Notes under the pieces: model-generated
What the model was told of the DNA's origin: nothing
Seen by the model: the letters and a program-made list of their open reading frames with translations, nothing else
Database searches by the model: none
Assembly: GCF_013166515.1 (NCBI RefSeq)
Contig: NZ_JABKKJ010000002.1
Location: 124,001-188,000 of the forward strand
Direction: 5' to 3'
From: Xylanibacter caecicola
GTDB taxonomy: Bacteria > Bacteroidota > Bacteroidia > Bacteroidales > Bacteroidaceae
Length of the DNA: 64,000 nt
In this document: in pieces, positions 18,265-28,265 of the stretch
Numbering within the stretch: the stretch's first letter is position 1
Layout of the letters: every line of letters starts with the position of its first letter
Translations under genes and position numbers: made by a program

Positions 18265-19694
18265 TCTGCTTCAGGAATAACGGTTGCACCTTTTTCTATA
18301 TAGTTCTTGGCTGCATCTACGGCTATGAGCACGCGGTCGCTGCCTCTAAGATATGCCGCGTCGTATGTGAACTCGGTAACCTTGCTATCGTATTCTCCGA
18401 GATAAGTCAGCTTGCCGTCTGTGGGGTTCATCCACCATACGTTCTTTTTCGCACCGCTTATTTTCGCAAGGTCAATCTTCATCGGCTTGCCGCTGTAGTT
18501 GTATACCAGCATATAGTCGTTGCCGCGTGTGGCGATTACGCGGTCATAGCGTTCGCCGTTTTGTCCGGCAATGATGCTCTGGTCGCCGATTCTTTCTGTG
18601 AACGGGAATGCCAGCATAAGCCATTTCAGGTATTTCATCTGGTTGTATCCCGGGTCGTTCATCGCTTCCCACCATGGTTTCTCCGCACCGAACGATGCTC
18701 CTACGCCCGGACGGATGAACTGCATCACGGAGTTGTGACCGTATGTATGTCCGAAAGCTCCGGCAAATACGGCCCAGTAGGCATAGCGGCGCACGTCGTA
18801 GTCCATCCAGCGCGGAGCGGAAAAGTCGTGCAGTCCCTGCGGTATGTCCTCGTATGAAGGCTCGCCGTCGATGACCGGACGTAGCGGTTTCTTCTCGAAA
18901 CTCATGTCCACGTATGTCCAGTTGTCCTCCTCGGTGTTGTCCTTTATGGTGTAGTCGCCGTCTCCGTTGCGTTGTCCGTAGCGGCGGTGTCCGCTTTGGA
19001 ACATGTTGAAGTCCATCCATTCGCGGTCGTTGTACCACCATGCCGATGTGGTTCTTCCGCGAGGATGAAATGTCATGATGTGATTGTTGTCAACCTTGCG
19101 TATGGCGCGTGCCAGTGCGTCCCACACCTCGGGCTTCTTGTCACCCATGATGTCGCCGCCGATCATCCATATTATATTGGGCTTGTCCTTGTAGCGTTCG
19201 CCGAGGAACTTGCCGTATGCGGCGGCTTTCTTCACGTCCATGTTGTTTATCTGAGAGCCCCATATACAGTCCATTGCGATATATATGCCGTTGGCGGCAG
19301 CCACGTCCACGATGAAGTCGAGGTGCTCCCAGTATCCGTATACACCCGGTTTCGTGAATTTGGAAAAGTCGAAGCTGGCATCGTTTGCCTGATGTCCGTA
19401 TACGTTGAATGTCGGTATGGCGTTAAGCACCTGTATCTGTTCCACGTTGTATCCGGCAAGTCTTTCCTTGTTCAAGAAGAATCCCGCTTCATCGCGGTTT
19501 AGTCTTTCAGGCAGAAGCCATGCAGTGTTGCCGAGCCAGAAAAACGGCTTTCCGTTCTCGTGTACTATATAGCGTTGGTTTTCCGATACTACCAGACGTC
19601 CGTTTTCCCACGGCTTGTAGATTTTCTTTGCCGCATTGGCTGTCACTACGGTCAGCAGTGTTACTGCCGCCATTAACAATGTTCTTTTTTTCAT
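18261..19694 (-). CDS. GH140-like apiosidase (DUF4038 family)
   Basis: 477 residues with a signal peptide (MKKRTLLMAAVTLLTVVTANA). N-terminal extension, a DUF4038-type TIM barrel (~35-380: GKPFFWLGNTAWLLPERL, WMIGGDIMGD, RPVIDGEPSYED) and a small C-terminal beta domain (~390-470). In characterised GH140 enzymes the acid/base Asp and the nucleophile Glu sit in the equivalents of IGGD and DGEP, both present here. GH140 cleaves the bond between apiose and galacturonate in rhamnogalacturonan-II, releasing side chains A and B. It sits between GH95 and GH78, overlapping the latter by 4 nt, so translation is probably coupled. Confidence 0.85.
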   Translation of the reverse strand: MKKRTLLMAAVTLLTVVTANAAKKIYKPWENGRLVVSENQRYIVHENGKPFFWLGNTAWLLPERLNRDEAGFFLNKERLAGYNVEQIQVLNAIPTFNVYGHQANDASFDFSKFTKPGVYGYWEHLDFIVDVAAANGIYIAMDCIWGSQINNMDVKKAAAYGKFLGERYKDKPNIIWMIGGDIMGDKKPEVWDALARAIRKVDNNHIMTFHPRGRTTSAWWYNDREWMDFNMFQSGHRRYGQRNGDGDYTIKDNTEEDNWTYVDMSFEKKPLRPVIDGEPSYEDIPQGLHDFSAPRWMDYDVRRYAYWAVFAGAFGHTYGHNSVMQFIRPGVGASFGAEKPWWEAMNDPGYNQMKYLKWLMLAFPFTERIGDQSIIAGQNGERYDRVIATRGNDYMLVYNYSGKPMKIDLAKISGAKKNVWWMNPTDGKLTYLGEYDSKVTEFTYDAAYLRGSDRVLIAVDAAKNYIEKGATVIPEAE

Positions 19695-19706
19695 ATCAGT
19701 AGTTTT

Positions 19707-22160
19707 TTATTTTGCAGTCAGTATGTATGTGCCGCCCTTCTTGGTGTCGATATCATATAGATATGTATGTGTCAGTTCGGGCAGTTTCTCTATGGCGTCC
19801 GGATTGTTTATGCGCTGTGCAGGTGCAGGGTCTAGCCTGTAAAGAGGGTTCCTGTTTGTTCCTTTTGCTGTTTTCACGCCTTTTCCTTTCAACGGAACAG
19901 CCGAGCGTATGCGGAGGTTGCCGCCGTTCGCAGATTTTATCACAGCCTTAGTAAGACCGTTATCTTTCCATTCCATCGATACCTCGAAGCCACCCCGGGC
20001 TTTAAGACCGTTCACCGAACCCTCTTTTACTGCATCGGGCAGGGCAGGGAGCAGATATACAAATCCGTCATGGCTCTGCATCAGCATTTCGGCGATGCCG
20101 GCGGCACATCCGAAGTTTCCGTCTATCTGGAATGGCGGATGTGCATCGAACAGGTTGGCATACGTGCCTCCCTTCTTCTTCTCGTTGCGCACAAGTGTCA
20201 GCTGGTCGCCGATGAGCTTCCACGCATGGTTGCCGTCGAGCAACCGCGCCCACAGACAAACCTTCCATCCCATGCTCCATCCCGTCGACGGGTCGCCGCG
20301 GTGAATGAGCGATTTGCGTCCTGCAGCCATCAGTTCGGGTGTGCGGAACGGTGAAATCTGGTTGCTCGGATACATTGCGTAGAGATGCGACACATGGCGG
20401 TGGATGTCTTTCGGATTGTCCCAGTCGTCCATCCACTCCTGCAACTGTCCCCATTTACCTGCCTGCATAGGCGGCAGTCCGGCAATCTTGTCTTTCAGAC
20501 TGTCTGTCAGTGTGGAATTCTTTTTCAGTATTTCCGTGGCAGATATGAAGTGGCTGAACAGGTCGCGAACCAGTTCGTTGTCCATTGTCACTCCGGCTGC
20601 CGTCGTTGATTTGTAAGGATGTTGGTTCTCAGGCGACAGGCTCGGACATATAACCCACCAATTGTTCTTTGGCTCGCGCACCATAATCTGGTTGAGGAAG
20701 CGTGCCGCACCTTCCATTATCGGATAAACCTTTCTTAGGAAATCGACATCCCCCGTGTACAGATAATGCTCCCAAAGGTGCTGGCACATCCATGCGCCGC
20801 CCGTAGGCCACAGTCCCGACGGCGCCTTGTCTATGGCTCCGGTCACGCGCCAGATGTCGGTGTTGTGGTGCAACACCCAACCGTCGGCGCCGTACATGAT
20901 GCGTGCCGTCTCCCTTCCCGTCTGACTTACGTCCTCGATGAGGTCGAAGAGAGGGCCGTTCAGCTCCGTCAGGTTTGCCACTTCCGCGGGCCAATAGTTC
21001 ATCTCAAGGTTTATGTTGCATGTGTATTTGCTGTCCCACGAGGGCTGCATCTTGTCGTTCCATATACCCTGCAGCGTCGGCGGCTGTGTGCCCGGCTGCG
21101 ACGAGCAAATGAGCAGATAGCGTCCGAACTGGAAGTATGTCTCCACCAGATGCAGGTCATTGGTTTCCTTGAAACGTGCCACGCGTTCGTCCGTAGGCAC
21201 TTCCGGATAAGCGTCTTTGCCGAAGTCCAGTCTCACGCGGTCGTAATATTTCCTGTAGTTGGCAAGATGCGCGCTCTTTATCTTGCCGAAGTCGCTCTTC
21301 AGAGCGTCGTTCAACATCTGTTCCGAGCGCAGCGTGTCGTTGCCGCTTATGTCGTCGTAGTGCTTGAAGTTTGTGGCTATCGTTATGAATATCGTTGCCT
21401 CGTCGGCGCCCTTTATCTGCAGTATGCCGTCGCGGCTTGTCATGCTTCCGCCGTTTACCTTGGCAGTGGCACGTCCGGTGAAGGTTATCTTTCCTTTCAG
21501 TCCTTCATGCCATCCGCCTATGCCGCTCAGTTTTATCTCGTTGCCTTCCGACTCTATTGTCACGTCCTGCTGCGGCGAACTCATCTGTGCGTTGCATGTT
21601 ATCATCCCTTTCTTGCTTGCCGTGAGGTGGACCATTATCACGTTGTCGGCGAGCGACGATATGTATTCGCGCTGATAAGTGACGCCGTCCACGGTGTAGC
21701 GTGTTATGGCGCGTGCCGAGTCAAGGCTCAGTTCGCGATAATAGTTTGTGTAGTCGCCATGACCGTTGAAGTCTATAGTCAGGTCTCCGAATACCTGGAA
21801 AGGCATTCCGCTGTTTGTCTTTGCCATGACATGCGCCGTCGCCATGTCCTGTGCCTCCTTATATCTGCCCTCCCATACAAGCTGTCTTACCTTGGGCAGA
21901 TATTCCTTTGCCTCGGGGTTGGCGTTGTTGTTGGGACGTCCTGCCCATATCGTCTCCTCGTTCAGCTGCAACCGTTCTGCCGAAGGCTTACCGAAGACCA
22001 TTGCGCCGAGCCTGCCGTTTCCAATGGGCAGAGCTTCCGTCCACATCGCTGCGGGGCGGTTGTAACGTAGCACGTGATTGTCCGTTGCTTTGTTTCCCGG
22101 TGCGGCATGCACCGTTATTGCCGATGCTATGAGTGCCGCGCATATCATAAGTTTCTTCAT
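19707..22160 (-). CDS. GH95 alpha-L-fucosidase / alpha-L-galactosidase
   Basis: 817 residues with a signal peptide ([19 protein letters not shown]). Family signatures: [18 protein letters not shown] and [12 protein letters not shown] in the N-terminal beta domain, then the (alpha/alpha)6 barrel with [44 protein letters not shown] and [18 protein letters not shown]. The family contains alpha-1,2-L-fucosidases and alpha-L-galactosidases, both sugars of rhamnogalacturonan-II side chains; which one applies cannot be settled here. Its ATG overlaps the stop of the upstream esterase by 4 nt and GH140 follows after 12 bp. Confidence 0.93.
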   Translation of the reverse strand: MKKLMICAALIASAITVHAAPGNKATDNHVLRYNRPAAMWTEALPIGNGRLGAMVFGKPSAERLQLNEETIWAGRPNNNANPEAKEYLPKVRQLVWEGRYKEAQDMATAHVMAKTNSGMPFQVFGDLTIDFNGHGDYTNYYRELSLDSARAITRYTVDGVTYQREYISSLADNVIMVHLTASKKGMITCNAQMSSPQQDVTIESEGNEIKLSGIGGWHEGLKGKITFTGRATAKVNGGSMTSRDGILQIKGADEATIFITIATNFKHYDDISGNDTLRSEQMLNDALKSDFGKIKSAHLANYRKYYDRVRLDFGKDAYPEVPTDERVARFKETNDLHLVETYFQFGRYLLICSSQPGTQPPTLQGIWNDKMQPSWDSKYTCNINLEMNYWPAEVANLTELNGPLFDLIEDVSQTGRETARIMYGADGWVLHHNTDIWRVTGAIDKAPSGLWPTGGAWMCQHLWEHYLYTGDVDFLRKVYPIMEGAARFLNQIMVREPKNNWWVICPSLSPENQHPYKSTTAAGVTMDNELVRDLFSHFISATEILKKNSTLTDSLKDKIAGLPPMQAGKWGQLQEWMDDWDNPKDIHRHVSHLYAMYPSNQISPFRTPELMAAGRKSLIHRGDPSTGWSMGWKVCLWARLLDGNHAWKLIGDQLTLVRNEKKKGGTYANLFDAHPPFQIDGNFGCAAGIAEMLMQSHDGFVYLLPALPDAVKEGSVNGLKARGGFEVSMEWKDNGLTKAVIKSANGGNLRIRSAVPLKGKGVKTAKGTNRNPLYRLDPAPAQRINNPDAIEKLPELTHTYLYDIDTKKGGTYILTAK

Positions 22161-23452
22161 AGTCCTTTAGGTTTAAATCTAAGGTTGTCTTCCTTTTCTA
22201 TTGTCACTTTTTCTTCATCCCACTTCGAGCGGTCGAGTCCGAATACGTCAATGAAAAATTCATACACGGCATTGCGCTTGTTCGGACCGAAGTCGTGCCG
22301 CTCTTTCGGCAGGTGTATGTTACGCACTTTGTCCTTTGCTCCATACATATTATATATATATTGCAGGTACGGATATTCCGTCTCGGGTGTCGTAGACGTC
22401 CAATCTCCGCCGTCACTGACAATCATCATTGGTTTCGGGGCGAACATTGCGGCAAGCTCGGCGTTGCATGTTCCGCCACCGGCCAGCTGTATGGGCAGTC
22501 CGCTTTCGCACGGACATCCGCCGTCGAACCACGACGACATGCTCACAACGGGGCATGCTGCGGTGTATCTGTCGTCGAGTACCGACAGCAGCACCGTCTG
22601 CGTTCCTCCGCCCGAACCTCCGTTAACGCCCACTTTCGTCTTGTCTACGTCCTTGCGCCGTATCATGAAGTCGAGCACCTTTATGCCGTTAAGCGCCTGC
22701 ATGACATGAGCCTCTGCCGTGTGGTGTGCCTTTGTACCGACCTCATCCTCCGACTCGCCCCAGCCCCACAGGTCGTAGTCCACGCATATTGCTCCCATGC
22801 GTGCCAGTGTCGCCAGCCTTTGCTGTTGCACTTTGCCGTAGCGTCCCTGATAGAAATGTCCGTTGGGACAGATTATCAGCGGATGCATGCCTTTTGACGA
22901 CGGTGCATATACAGAGCCTTTCACCGTATGACCGTTGACTGTCTTTATGCAGAAGTTCTGCACGGTATATCCGTCGAACTTTCTTTTCTTTGTATACACG
23001 GGCGGCTCGTCAGCACATGCCGCCAGCAACGGGTCTATGCCCAGACGTGCGCGCACCTCACGGCTTACGCTGTCCTTGCGCGCTTCCCACTGCGCCTTGT
23101 CGGCATACAGAGACGTGAGCCATGCAATCATCTTTTTTCCGTCTTCCGGTGTGCGACGTGCATACTCGTAAGGCTTCACCTTATATAACTTGTCGTTCTG
23201 TTTCACCGGTTTGAAGTTGAACGGTGTCAGAATGTTTGTCAGTGTCTCGTCTATCGAGTACGGACGGATGCGGAAGTCGGCGTATGCAAGTTTCAGTCCG
23301 GTTGTGTCCACATCATATTTAAGTCTTACGCCAAACCGCCTTGACACGTCGTTAAGGACATCGCCCAGCGGACGGGTAAACTTGTTTTCAAACGTCTGTC
23401 CGTATGCCGTTCCGCACAGGGCAACGAATGCAGGTATTATTAATCTTTTCAT
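22157..23452 (-). CDS. CE19-like alpha/beta-hydrolase esterase with N-terminal STN-like domain
   Basis: 431 residues, signal peptide [18 protein letters not shown]. Residues ~25-95 ([20 protein letters not shown]...YKVKPYE) look like a secretin/TonB short N-terminal domain, unusual for an esterase. Residues ~100-431 are an alpha/beta hydrolase: PLIICPNGH, the nucleophile elbow [11 protein letters not shown], an Asp in MIVSDGGDW and the catalytic His in ERHDFGPN. Proteins of this type in rhamnogalacturonan-II loci include the pectin methylesterase BT1017 (CE19); acetyl esterase is the alternative. The stop overlaps the start of GH95. The STN-like part might tether the enzyme to an outer-membrane partner, which is inference. 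Confidence 0.78.
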   Translation of the reverse strand: MKRLIIPAFVALCGTAYGQTFENKFTRPLGDVLNDVSRRFGVRLKYDVDTTGLKLAYADFRIRPYSIDETLTNILTPFNFKPVKQNDKLYKVKPYEYARRTPEDGKKMIAWLTSLYADKAQWEARKDSVSREVRARLGIDPLLAACADEPPVYTKKRKFDGYTVQNFCIKTVNGHTVKGSVYAPSSKGMHPLIICPNGHFYQGRYGKVQQQRLATLARMGAICVDYDLWGWGESEDEVGTKAHHTAEAHVMQALNGIKVLDFMIRRKDVDKTKVGVNGGSGGGTQTVLLSVLDDRYTAACPVVSMSSWFDGGCPCESGLPIQLAGGGTCNAELAAMFAPKPMMIVSDGGDWTSTTPETEYPYLQYIYNMYGAKDKVRNIHLPKERHDFGPNKRNAVYEFFIDVFGLDRSKWDEEKVTIEKEDNLRFKPKGL

Positions 23453-23467
23453 GTGTATTTTTTAAAA

Positions 23468-23517
23468 GGTCTTTAAGGTCTTTAGGGTCTTTAAGGACTT
23501 TAAAGACCTTAAAGACT
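23468..23517. repeat. Period-9 tandem array (GGTCTTTAA units)
   Basis: Six units, the first three nearly identical (GGTCTTTAA), then drifting to AGACCTTAA and AGACTTTAT. It runs directly into the stop codon of the GH43 fusion gene. Confidence 0.85.
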
Positions 23518-26500
23518 TTATTTCCTTAAGGATTTGACTTCCAGTTTTCCGATATCATCCCTTTGTGCAACCTTCTTGCCGTCTACGAGCAGCATCAGTC
23601 CCTTACCCTGGTGATAACGCTGACCGTCCTTGTCGTAGATAATGGTGATAACATGCCCGTGATAGTTCACGTTGTCAAGACAGAAGTAGTTCCACTTGTC
23701 TTTGGGCACGAGCGGGTTTACCACGATGTTGCCGTCCGCTTGCGGACGCAGACCGGCAATGCCCGTAATCATAAGATCGTTGAAAGTAGAGTGGTTGTAA
23801 TAGCGGCTGCGCTCGCGGTCGCCCATGAGCCATGCCCCGTTCGTCTCGTCAAGATATTCACCTATGTACGGACGCCCGCGGTGGTGCTGACTCTCGACAT
23901 ACAGTTCCATCTGGCGGAAGAACACGCTGTCGTTGACAACAGGCGCAGGGTAGTTGTTGATGTAGTTCGCCATGGCGGTCAGTGTCTGGCTGGTGGCGAA
24001 CGGCCATATTGCGCCGTCCCACTCGCATGTACCCACGCCGTGGCTCCGGAACAGTGGGTGCCTTCTCTCTGCCGTTGTCAGTCCGTATGGTGCGGAGAAG
24101 CCTTTTTCGTCCGTAACCTGCTTCCATGCTTCGTCGTATTTTCCTGCATCGGGCATGTTGAAGTACCATGGAATGTATCCTATTGCCTCGCGTGCGTTTG
24201 CCAATGTGTCGCCTTTCAATGTCTCAAAGAACTTGCGGTCGTTGCTCCACAGTTTTTCCTCTATCAGTTTTTTCAGGCTTTCAGCCTCTTTTTCGTATTC
24301 TCCGGCTTTCGTACTGTTGCCGGCAAGACTGTTTATTGCAGCCAGTGCCCGTGCATTGCCCCACATATAGCTGTTTATCGTAGGTCGCGCATATTTCTTT
24401 TTGCGTCCTCCGCTCACACTTTCCTCCATGCCGTCGCGTACATCCTCCTGCCAGTAAAGTCCGTTTGGCAGTGAGTGGGTGTCTTTCCAGCGTGCATATT
24501 CGTTTTCCAAGTCGGTGCGCAGGTTCAGCAGGAAAGCCTTGTCGCCTATTACCTTATAAGCTTCGAATACCGCAGCTGGGTTCCATGAGCTGAATTTCTC
24601 CATCTTCTGCATGGGTTTGCCGTCGTTTCCGCGATACCATGTGTTCAGTATCTGGCTTACGTATGTGGTGTCTCTCAGCCAGCGGCTTTCCATTACGTGG
24701 TGCCCTATTGCACACGCAATGAGATTGTATCTGTCGGCGTATGAACGCTGTACGAGAAATTCCGTCATGCCGTAACCTACGGGTGTGCGCTTGATGTGCT
24801 TGCGCAGTGTCCACCAGCGGTAGTAGTACATCTCCTCGATGTTTTTCTGAGGACAGTCGAACAGCGGTATGTTGCGGCTCATCCATTCAGATGATGCGCT
24901 GTTGGGTATGTCCGTCACGATGTTCTCGTCTTCCATTGTGTTGAAATAGTCCGCATAATGCGCATAGTCGTCATATTTCAGTACGGCTGCCGCAGCGTCG
25001 TTATCGGAAGACGATGTCTTCACGTTGGCAATCATGAACGATGCCATCGGGTCCTGCTCATCGGCACGCGGCATGTCCTCTGTCTGGTCTGCCGGAGTCT
25101 CGATGTTCGGATAGTCAAACAGGTCACCTGTGCGGAATACTATGCGCGTGATGGCTTCGACGGGAGTGTCGAACATGCGTGACGCCGCCTTTTTCCCATT
25201 TACGTAGTATGTTCCGGTGTGTCCCTTTACCGACAGATGAGCCTTTACGTGATATGTCTCGCCCGCCTTGTAGTTCTTCACCATGCCGCCGTAGCGTGCT
25301 CCGCCTTTTACTTTCATCATGGCATCCTTGTCCATCACTATGCGTGAGCACACATTGCCCTTGTCGTCGAGGAACTCGATGTTCATCTGTCCGTGGTCGT
25401 TTTGTCCAGCCTTTATGTCGAACTCCACGTCCAGCTCTTTTGTTGCCGGTATCAGTTTTTCAACCTTTGCGTAGTCATACGGATCCTTGTCGCTCAGTCT
25501 GAGCCACTCGCCGTCAAGCTCTACCGGTGCCCACAGCGGAGAATATATGTTCCAATCGGTCATGTCCGACAGTTTCCTGTACATGCCGAAACCGCCTTGT
25601 GCGTGCTCTGTTGCCGCCAGTTGTACGGGTACCGGTATGCGCGACACCCACATGTCCTCCTTGTTGTTGCTGTATGTCACCCACAGGTCGCCGTCGGGAG
25701 GCGTGCCGTTGCCTTCGAGTATGCCGCGTGTGTATTGCGGACCGAAGCTCTTGTACAGTCCGTAATGGCGCTCGGGTGTTACCTCACCGTTTACAAGGTT
25801 CAGCGTGGTGTATTCCAGTCCGTCGCTGCTGAGCGATATTGCCAGGGGCCAGCGATATTCCGCCGGGTTGTACACCGTGGCGTATGTGCCGTCGCTGAGA
25901 CGCTGTCCCCATATTTTTGCATTCGAGTTTACAAATCCCGGAGCACGGAATACAGGTGTGCGCCATGTGTTGCCGCCGTCGGCACTGATGCTTGTCAAGG
26001 CGTGTTTCCACATGCCCACCTTGCGTCCGTCGGGCAGCGTGTAGCCGCAGAACGCCTTGTAGGGTGTCTTCAGCGGCAGTATCTTGTCGTCGCGGTCTGC
26101 CTCTTCTGCCCACTGCATGCGGTACATCGGGTCTGCCAGTATCTCGTCGCATGCCTTTACGAAAGCCTTGTCCTTGGCACGTTTATAGTAAGGATAGTCG
26201 GTGTTCTTCTCGTTGAAACCGTGGTTGTAGTATATGAAATATATCGGTCCGAATGTTCCGTCGGCTTTTATCTCGCGTACCACGCGTCCTATACCGTTAC
26301 CGTCGTTGGGGTCGTCTTTTGCCGTCACGGCAACACCATAGTTGCCCATTGCAATCAGCTTTCCGCTCTTAGACACGTGGAAGCCCACACGCTGGTGCAT
26401 TATCGCCTTAAGGTTCTTTGCCACCACGCCGGGCCATGCCGGTTTGGTAAAGCCGTCGGGCACGTTGTAGGGAGGGAACAGTTCCACGGGCTTGCTCCAT

Positions 26501-27657
26501 GTATATCCGTCGGCAGATGTCTGCAACATTGTCTTTCCCGGCGGTTCGTGCTCGCTGCGCGGGTCGGTGAGGTAGTGCATCCAGAACTTGCCCTGCCAGT
26601 ATGCCATCATGGGCTGGTGGTTGTAGAGCCATCCCTGCTCGCCGCGCATAGTCTGTATGCTGTGCACACCCACCACGGGCGACAGTCCGCCGTCGTGGCG
26701 TGCCGGTGTGGCGACGGTCTTGCCTGTATAGTGCATGGACTCGCTGTTGTACTTTTTCAGTGCATCGACAAGCTTTTCGTCTGCCATGAACACGGTGCCG
26801 TGCTTGTGACCTACGGGGAACTTCACCGCTCCAGTCTGATCCTGGAAGTGTATGAAGTCCTTTGTGCGGTGCGCGCCGTATATCTTGTGGCGGTATGAGT
26901 CGTAATAGATATAATACCATCCGTTGACGTATGCCGTGCTGGGTCCCTCGGTGAAGCTCTCGGTGAAAGGCTCCGATGCCTTGCTCCACGGACCGTAGGG
27001 TGTCTTGGCGAATGCTACCTTTATGTTGCGCTGCTTGCGGCTGTTGTCTTTAAGCACCATCACATAGTCGTCCTTGCCGCGCTTCACCATTGTGGCATCG
27101 ATGCAGCTGAAGTCGGGGTCTATGAGCAGCTTTGCCTCGCTGAACTTCTTGAAGTCCTTTGTTGTTACGTAGTACAGGCGGTGGTTGTTGCGGTGATCCT
27201 CGATATAGTCGGGGAATTTGCCCGGCACGCACGACGCCCATATTATCATGTACTGCTTCCTGACGTCATCGTAGAAAAGTTCAGGTGCCCATACGTTAAC
27301 GGTCGAAGTGTCTTTCATCACTTCGATAAAACGTTGCGGCGTCCAGTGGATAAGATCTTTCGACGAAGCATATCCGAAGCCTCTGTCCTTGCGCCAGCTC
27401 GATGTCCACACGAGATGGAACGTGCCGTCGGGACCTTTTACTATCGACGGGTCGCGCATGACCTTTTGGTTGCCCACTTCCGGTTTGAGGAATGTGCCCT
27501 GAATGCTGTCCCAATGTATTCCGTCATGGCTGTAGATAAAGCGTAGACCCTCATTGGCAGGTTCGTGAAAAGATGTAGAAACGTAGATGTCCTTCGCAGA
27601 TGAAGTCATCACCGTCATCGCAAAGGTAACGATGAGTGACAAAGCATGTTTTTTCAT
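23518..27657 (-). CDS. Three-module glycoside hydrolase: GH43-like + GH143-like + GH142-like
   Basis: 1379 residues, first gene of the operon, signal peptide ending near MTSSA. Residues ~20-300 are a GH43-type five-bladed propeller with all three catalytic acids visible (MRDPSIV, CIDATMV, FTEGPST). Residues ~330-690 are a second propeller of the sialidase-like class (GWLYNHQPMMAYWQGK, TSADGYTWSKP, SADGGNTWRTP, GDLWVTYSNNKEDMW), followed by a beta-sandwich (~690-890). Residues ~900-1379 are an (alpha/alpha)6 barrel (SSWNPAAVFEAYKVIGD, GLYWQEDVRDGMEESVSGG, EWDGAIWPFATSQTL). The last two match the BT1020 layout (GH143 Dha hydrolase plus GH142 beta-L-arabinofuranosidase). The GH43 part is firm; the GH143/GH142 numbers are inference from layout and context. 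Confidence 0.82.
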   Translation of the reverse strand: MKKHALSLIVTFAMTVMTSSAKDIYVSTSFHEPANEGLRFIYSHDGIHWDSIQGTFLKPEVGNQKVMRDPSIVKGPDGTFHLVWTSSWRKDRGFGYASSKDLIHWTPQRFIEVMKDTSTVNVWAPELFYDDVRKQYMIIWASCVPGKFPDYIEDHRNNHRLYYVTTKDFKKFSEAKLLIDPDFSCIDATMVKRGKDDYVMVLKDNSRKQRNIKVAFAKTPYGPWSKASEPFTESFTEGPSTAYVNGWYYIYYDSYRHKIYGAHRTKDFIHFQDQTGAVKFPVGHKHGTVFMADEKLVDALKKYNSESMHYTGKTVATPARHDGGLSPVVGVHSIQTMRGEQGWLYNHQPMMAYWQGKFWMHYLTDPRSEHEPPGKTMLQTSADGYTWSKPVELFPPYNVPDGFTKPAWPGVVAKNLKAIMHQRVGFHVSKSGKLIAMGNYGVAVTAKDDPNDGNGIGRVVREIKADGTFGPIYFIYYNHGFNEKNTDYPYYKRAKDKAFVKACDEILADPMYRMQWAEEADRDDKILPLKTPYKAFCGYTLPDGRKVGMWKHALTSISADGGNTWRTPVFRAPGFVNSNAKIWGQRLSDGTYATVYNPAEYRWPLAISLSSDGLEYTTLNLVNGEVTPERHYGLYKSFGPQYTRGILEGNGTPPDGDLWVTYSNNKEDMWVSRIPVPVQLAATEHAQGGFGMYRKLSDMTDWNIYSPLWAPVELDGEWLRLSDKDPYDYAKVEKLIPATKELDVEFDIKAGQNDHGQMNIEFLDDKGNVCSRIVMDKDAMMKVKGGARYGGMVKNYKAGETYHVKAHLSVKGHTGTYYVNGKKAASRMFDTPVEAITRIVFRTGDLFDYPNIETPADQTEDMPRADEQDPMASFMIANVKTSSSDNDAAAAVLKYDDYAHYADYFNTMEDENIVTDIPNSASSEWMSRNIPLFDCPQKNIEEMYYYRWWTLRKHIKRTPVGYGMTEFLVQRSYADRYNLIACAIGHHVMESRWLRDTTYVSQILNTWYRGNDGKPMQKMEKFSSWNPAAVFEAYKVIGDKAFLLNLRTDLENEYARWKDTHSLPNGLYWQEDVRDGMEESVSGGRKKKYARPTINSYMWGNARALAAINSLAGNSTKAGEYEKEAESLKKLIEEKLWSNDRKFFETLKGDTLANAREAIGYIPWYFNMPDAGKYDEAWKQVTDEKGFSAPYGLTTAERRHPLFRSHGVGTCEWDGAIWPFATSQTLTAMANYINNYPAPVVNDSVFFRQMELYVESQHHRGRPYIGEYLDETNGAWLMGDRERSRYYNHSTFNDLMITGIAGLRPQADGNIVVNPLVPKDKWNYFCLDNVNYHGHVITIIYDKDGQRYHQGKGLMLLVDGKKVAQRDDIGKLEVKSLRK

Positions 27658-27689
27658 TATGTATTATAATAATATTTATTAACTGACTA

Positions 27690-27697
27690 CAAAGATA
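27690..27697 (-). promoter_or_regulatory. -7 box (TATCTTTG) of the six-gene carbohydrate operon
   Basis: Perfect TAnnTTTG on the minus strand, 33 bp before the ATG at 27657. No clear -33 motif is seen upstream. Confidence 0.65.
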
Positions 27698-27779
27698 GCG
27701 TTTTGTCATCATATTTTATAATTAAAAGCGCATCTATTTTAGTGATTAGACGTTCTTTAGAGGTGAAAGTCAAAAAACA

Positions 27780-27930
27780 AAGACGATTTTATTTGTCGTA
27801 TCGTTTTTCGGGAGCAGTGCTTTCGGATGGCAAAAGGTGCCCTTTAGCGTTACGAAAAGCCACCTTTTGCAGTCTGAAAGGGCACCTTTTAGAAGGTAAA
27901 AGGTATCATTCTGGTTTTCAATACTTTACA
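27780..27930. repeat. Degenerate CCTTTTAG-type intergenic repeat
   Basis: Several imperfect copies of (A)AAAGG(T/C)RCCTTTTAG about 21 bp apart (for example AAAAGGTGCCCTTTAG and AAAGGGCACCTTTTAG). Similar tracts occur near 36.1, 46.8 and 53.6 kb. No gene fits in 27700-28090. Confidence 0.6.
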
Positions 27931-28092
27931 AACGTGGTTTTAAACGGCTGTTTTTAATATACGTTTGTATGACGTATTGTAATGATAAAGGCGTGTTTGA
28001 TATGTGTAATGGAAGTTGTATTTTGCTTTATTGTGTCGTTATGCTATAATAATTAAGATGTTTCTTGTCAATGTGATAATAAAAGTATACCT

Positions 28093-28161
28093 TTGCATAA
28101 GATAAGTTTCGCCTCAGCAATTCCAAGCAAGCTTGATTGCGTTCGGCTTGTATTATCTTTG
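28093..28161 (+). promoter_or_regulatory. Promoter-bearing repeat unit upstream of asnA
   Basis: A 68-bp segment identical in length to, and matching at about 56 of 68 positions, the tandem units at 46379-46518 (opposite strand). It begins on one -7 box (TACCTTTG, 28088-28095) and ends on a second (TATCTTTG, 28154-28161) with TTG at 28133-28135 as a candidate -33. asnA starts about 105 bp downstream. Confidence 0.75.
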
Positions 28162-28265
28162 CAGAAGAAAATATAAAAGGTATTGGTTCGTTGGTTATTG
28201 GCATCGCTTTCATAAGCATGCCGGATCCGATACGGTTTCATTTAGAATATAAAGAATAATAAGGT

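Noticed and set aside
20766..22070. 434-residue open frame antisense to GH95
   Set aside because: The sense strand carries all GH95 motifs; antisense has none.
25393..26898. 501-residue open frame antisense to the GH43 fusion
   Set aside because: Composition typical of an antisense shadow (Val/Cys/Arg/Tyr-rich), no start signal, while the sense strand is firmly assigned.
28093..28161. Riboswitch upstream of asnA
   Set aside because: The segment is a repeated DNA unit with its own promoter boxes and lies upstream of the likely transcription start.
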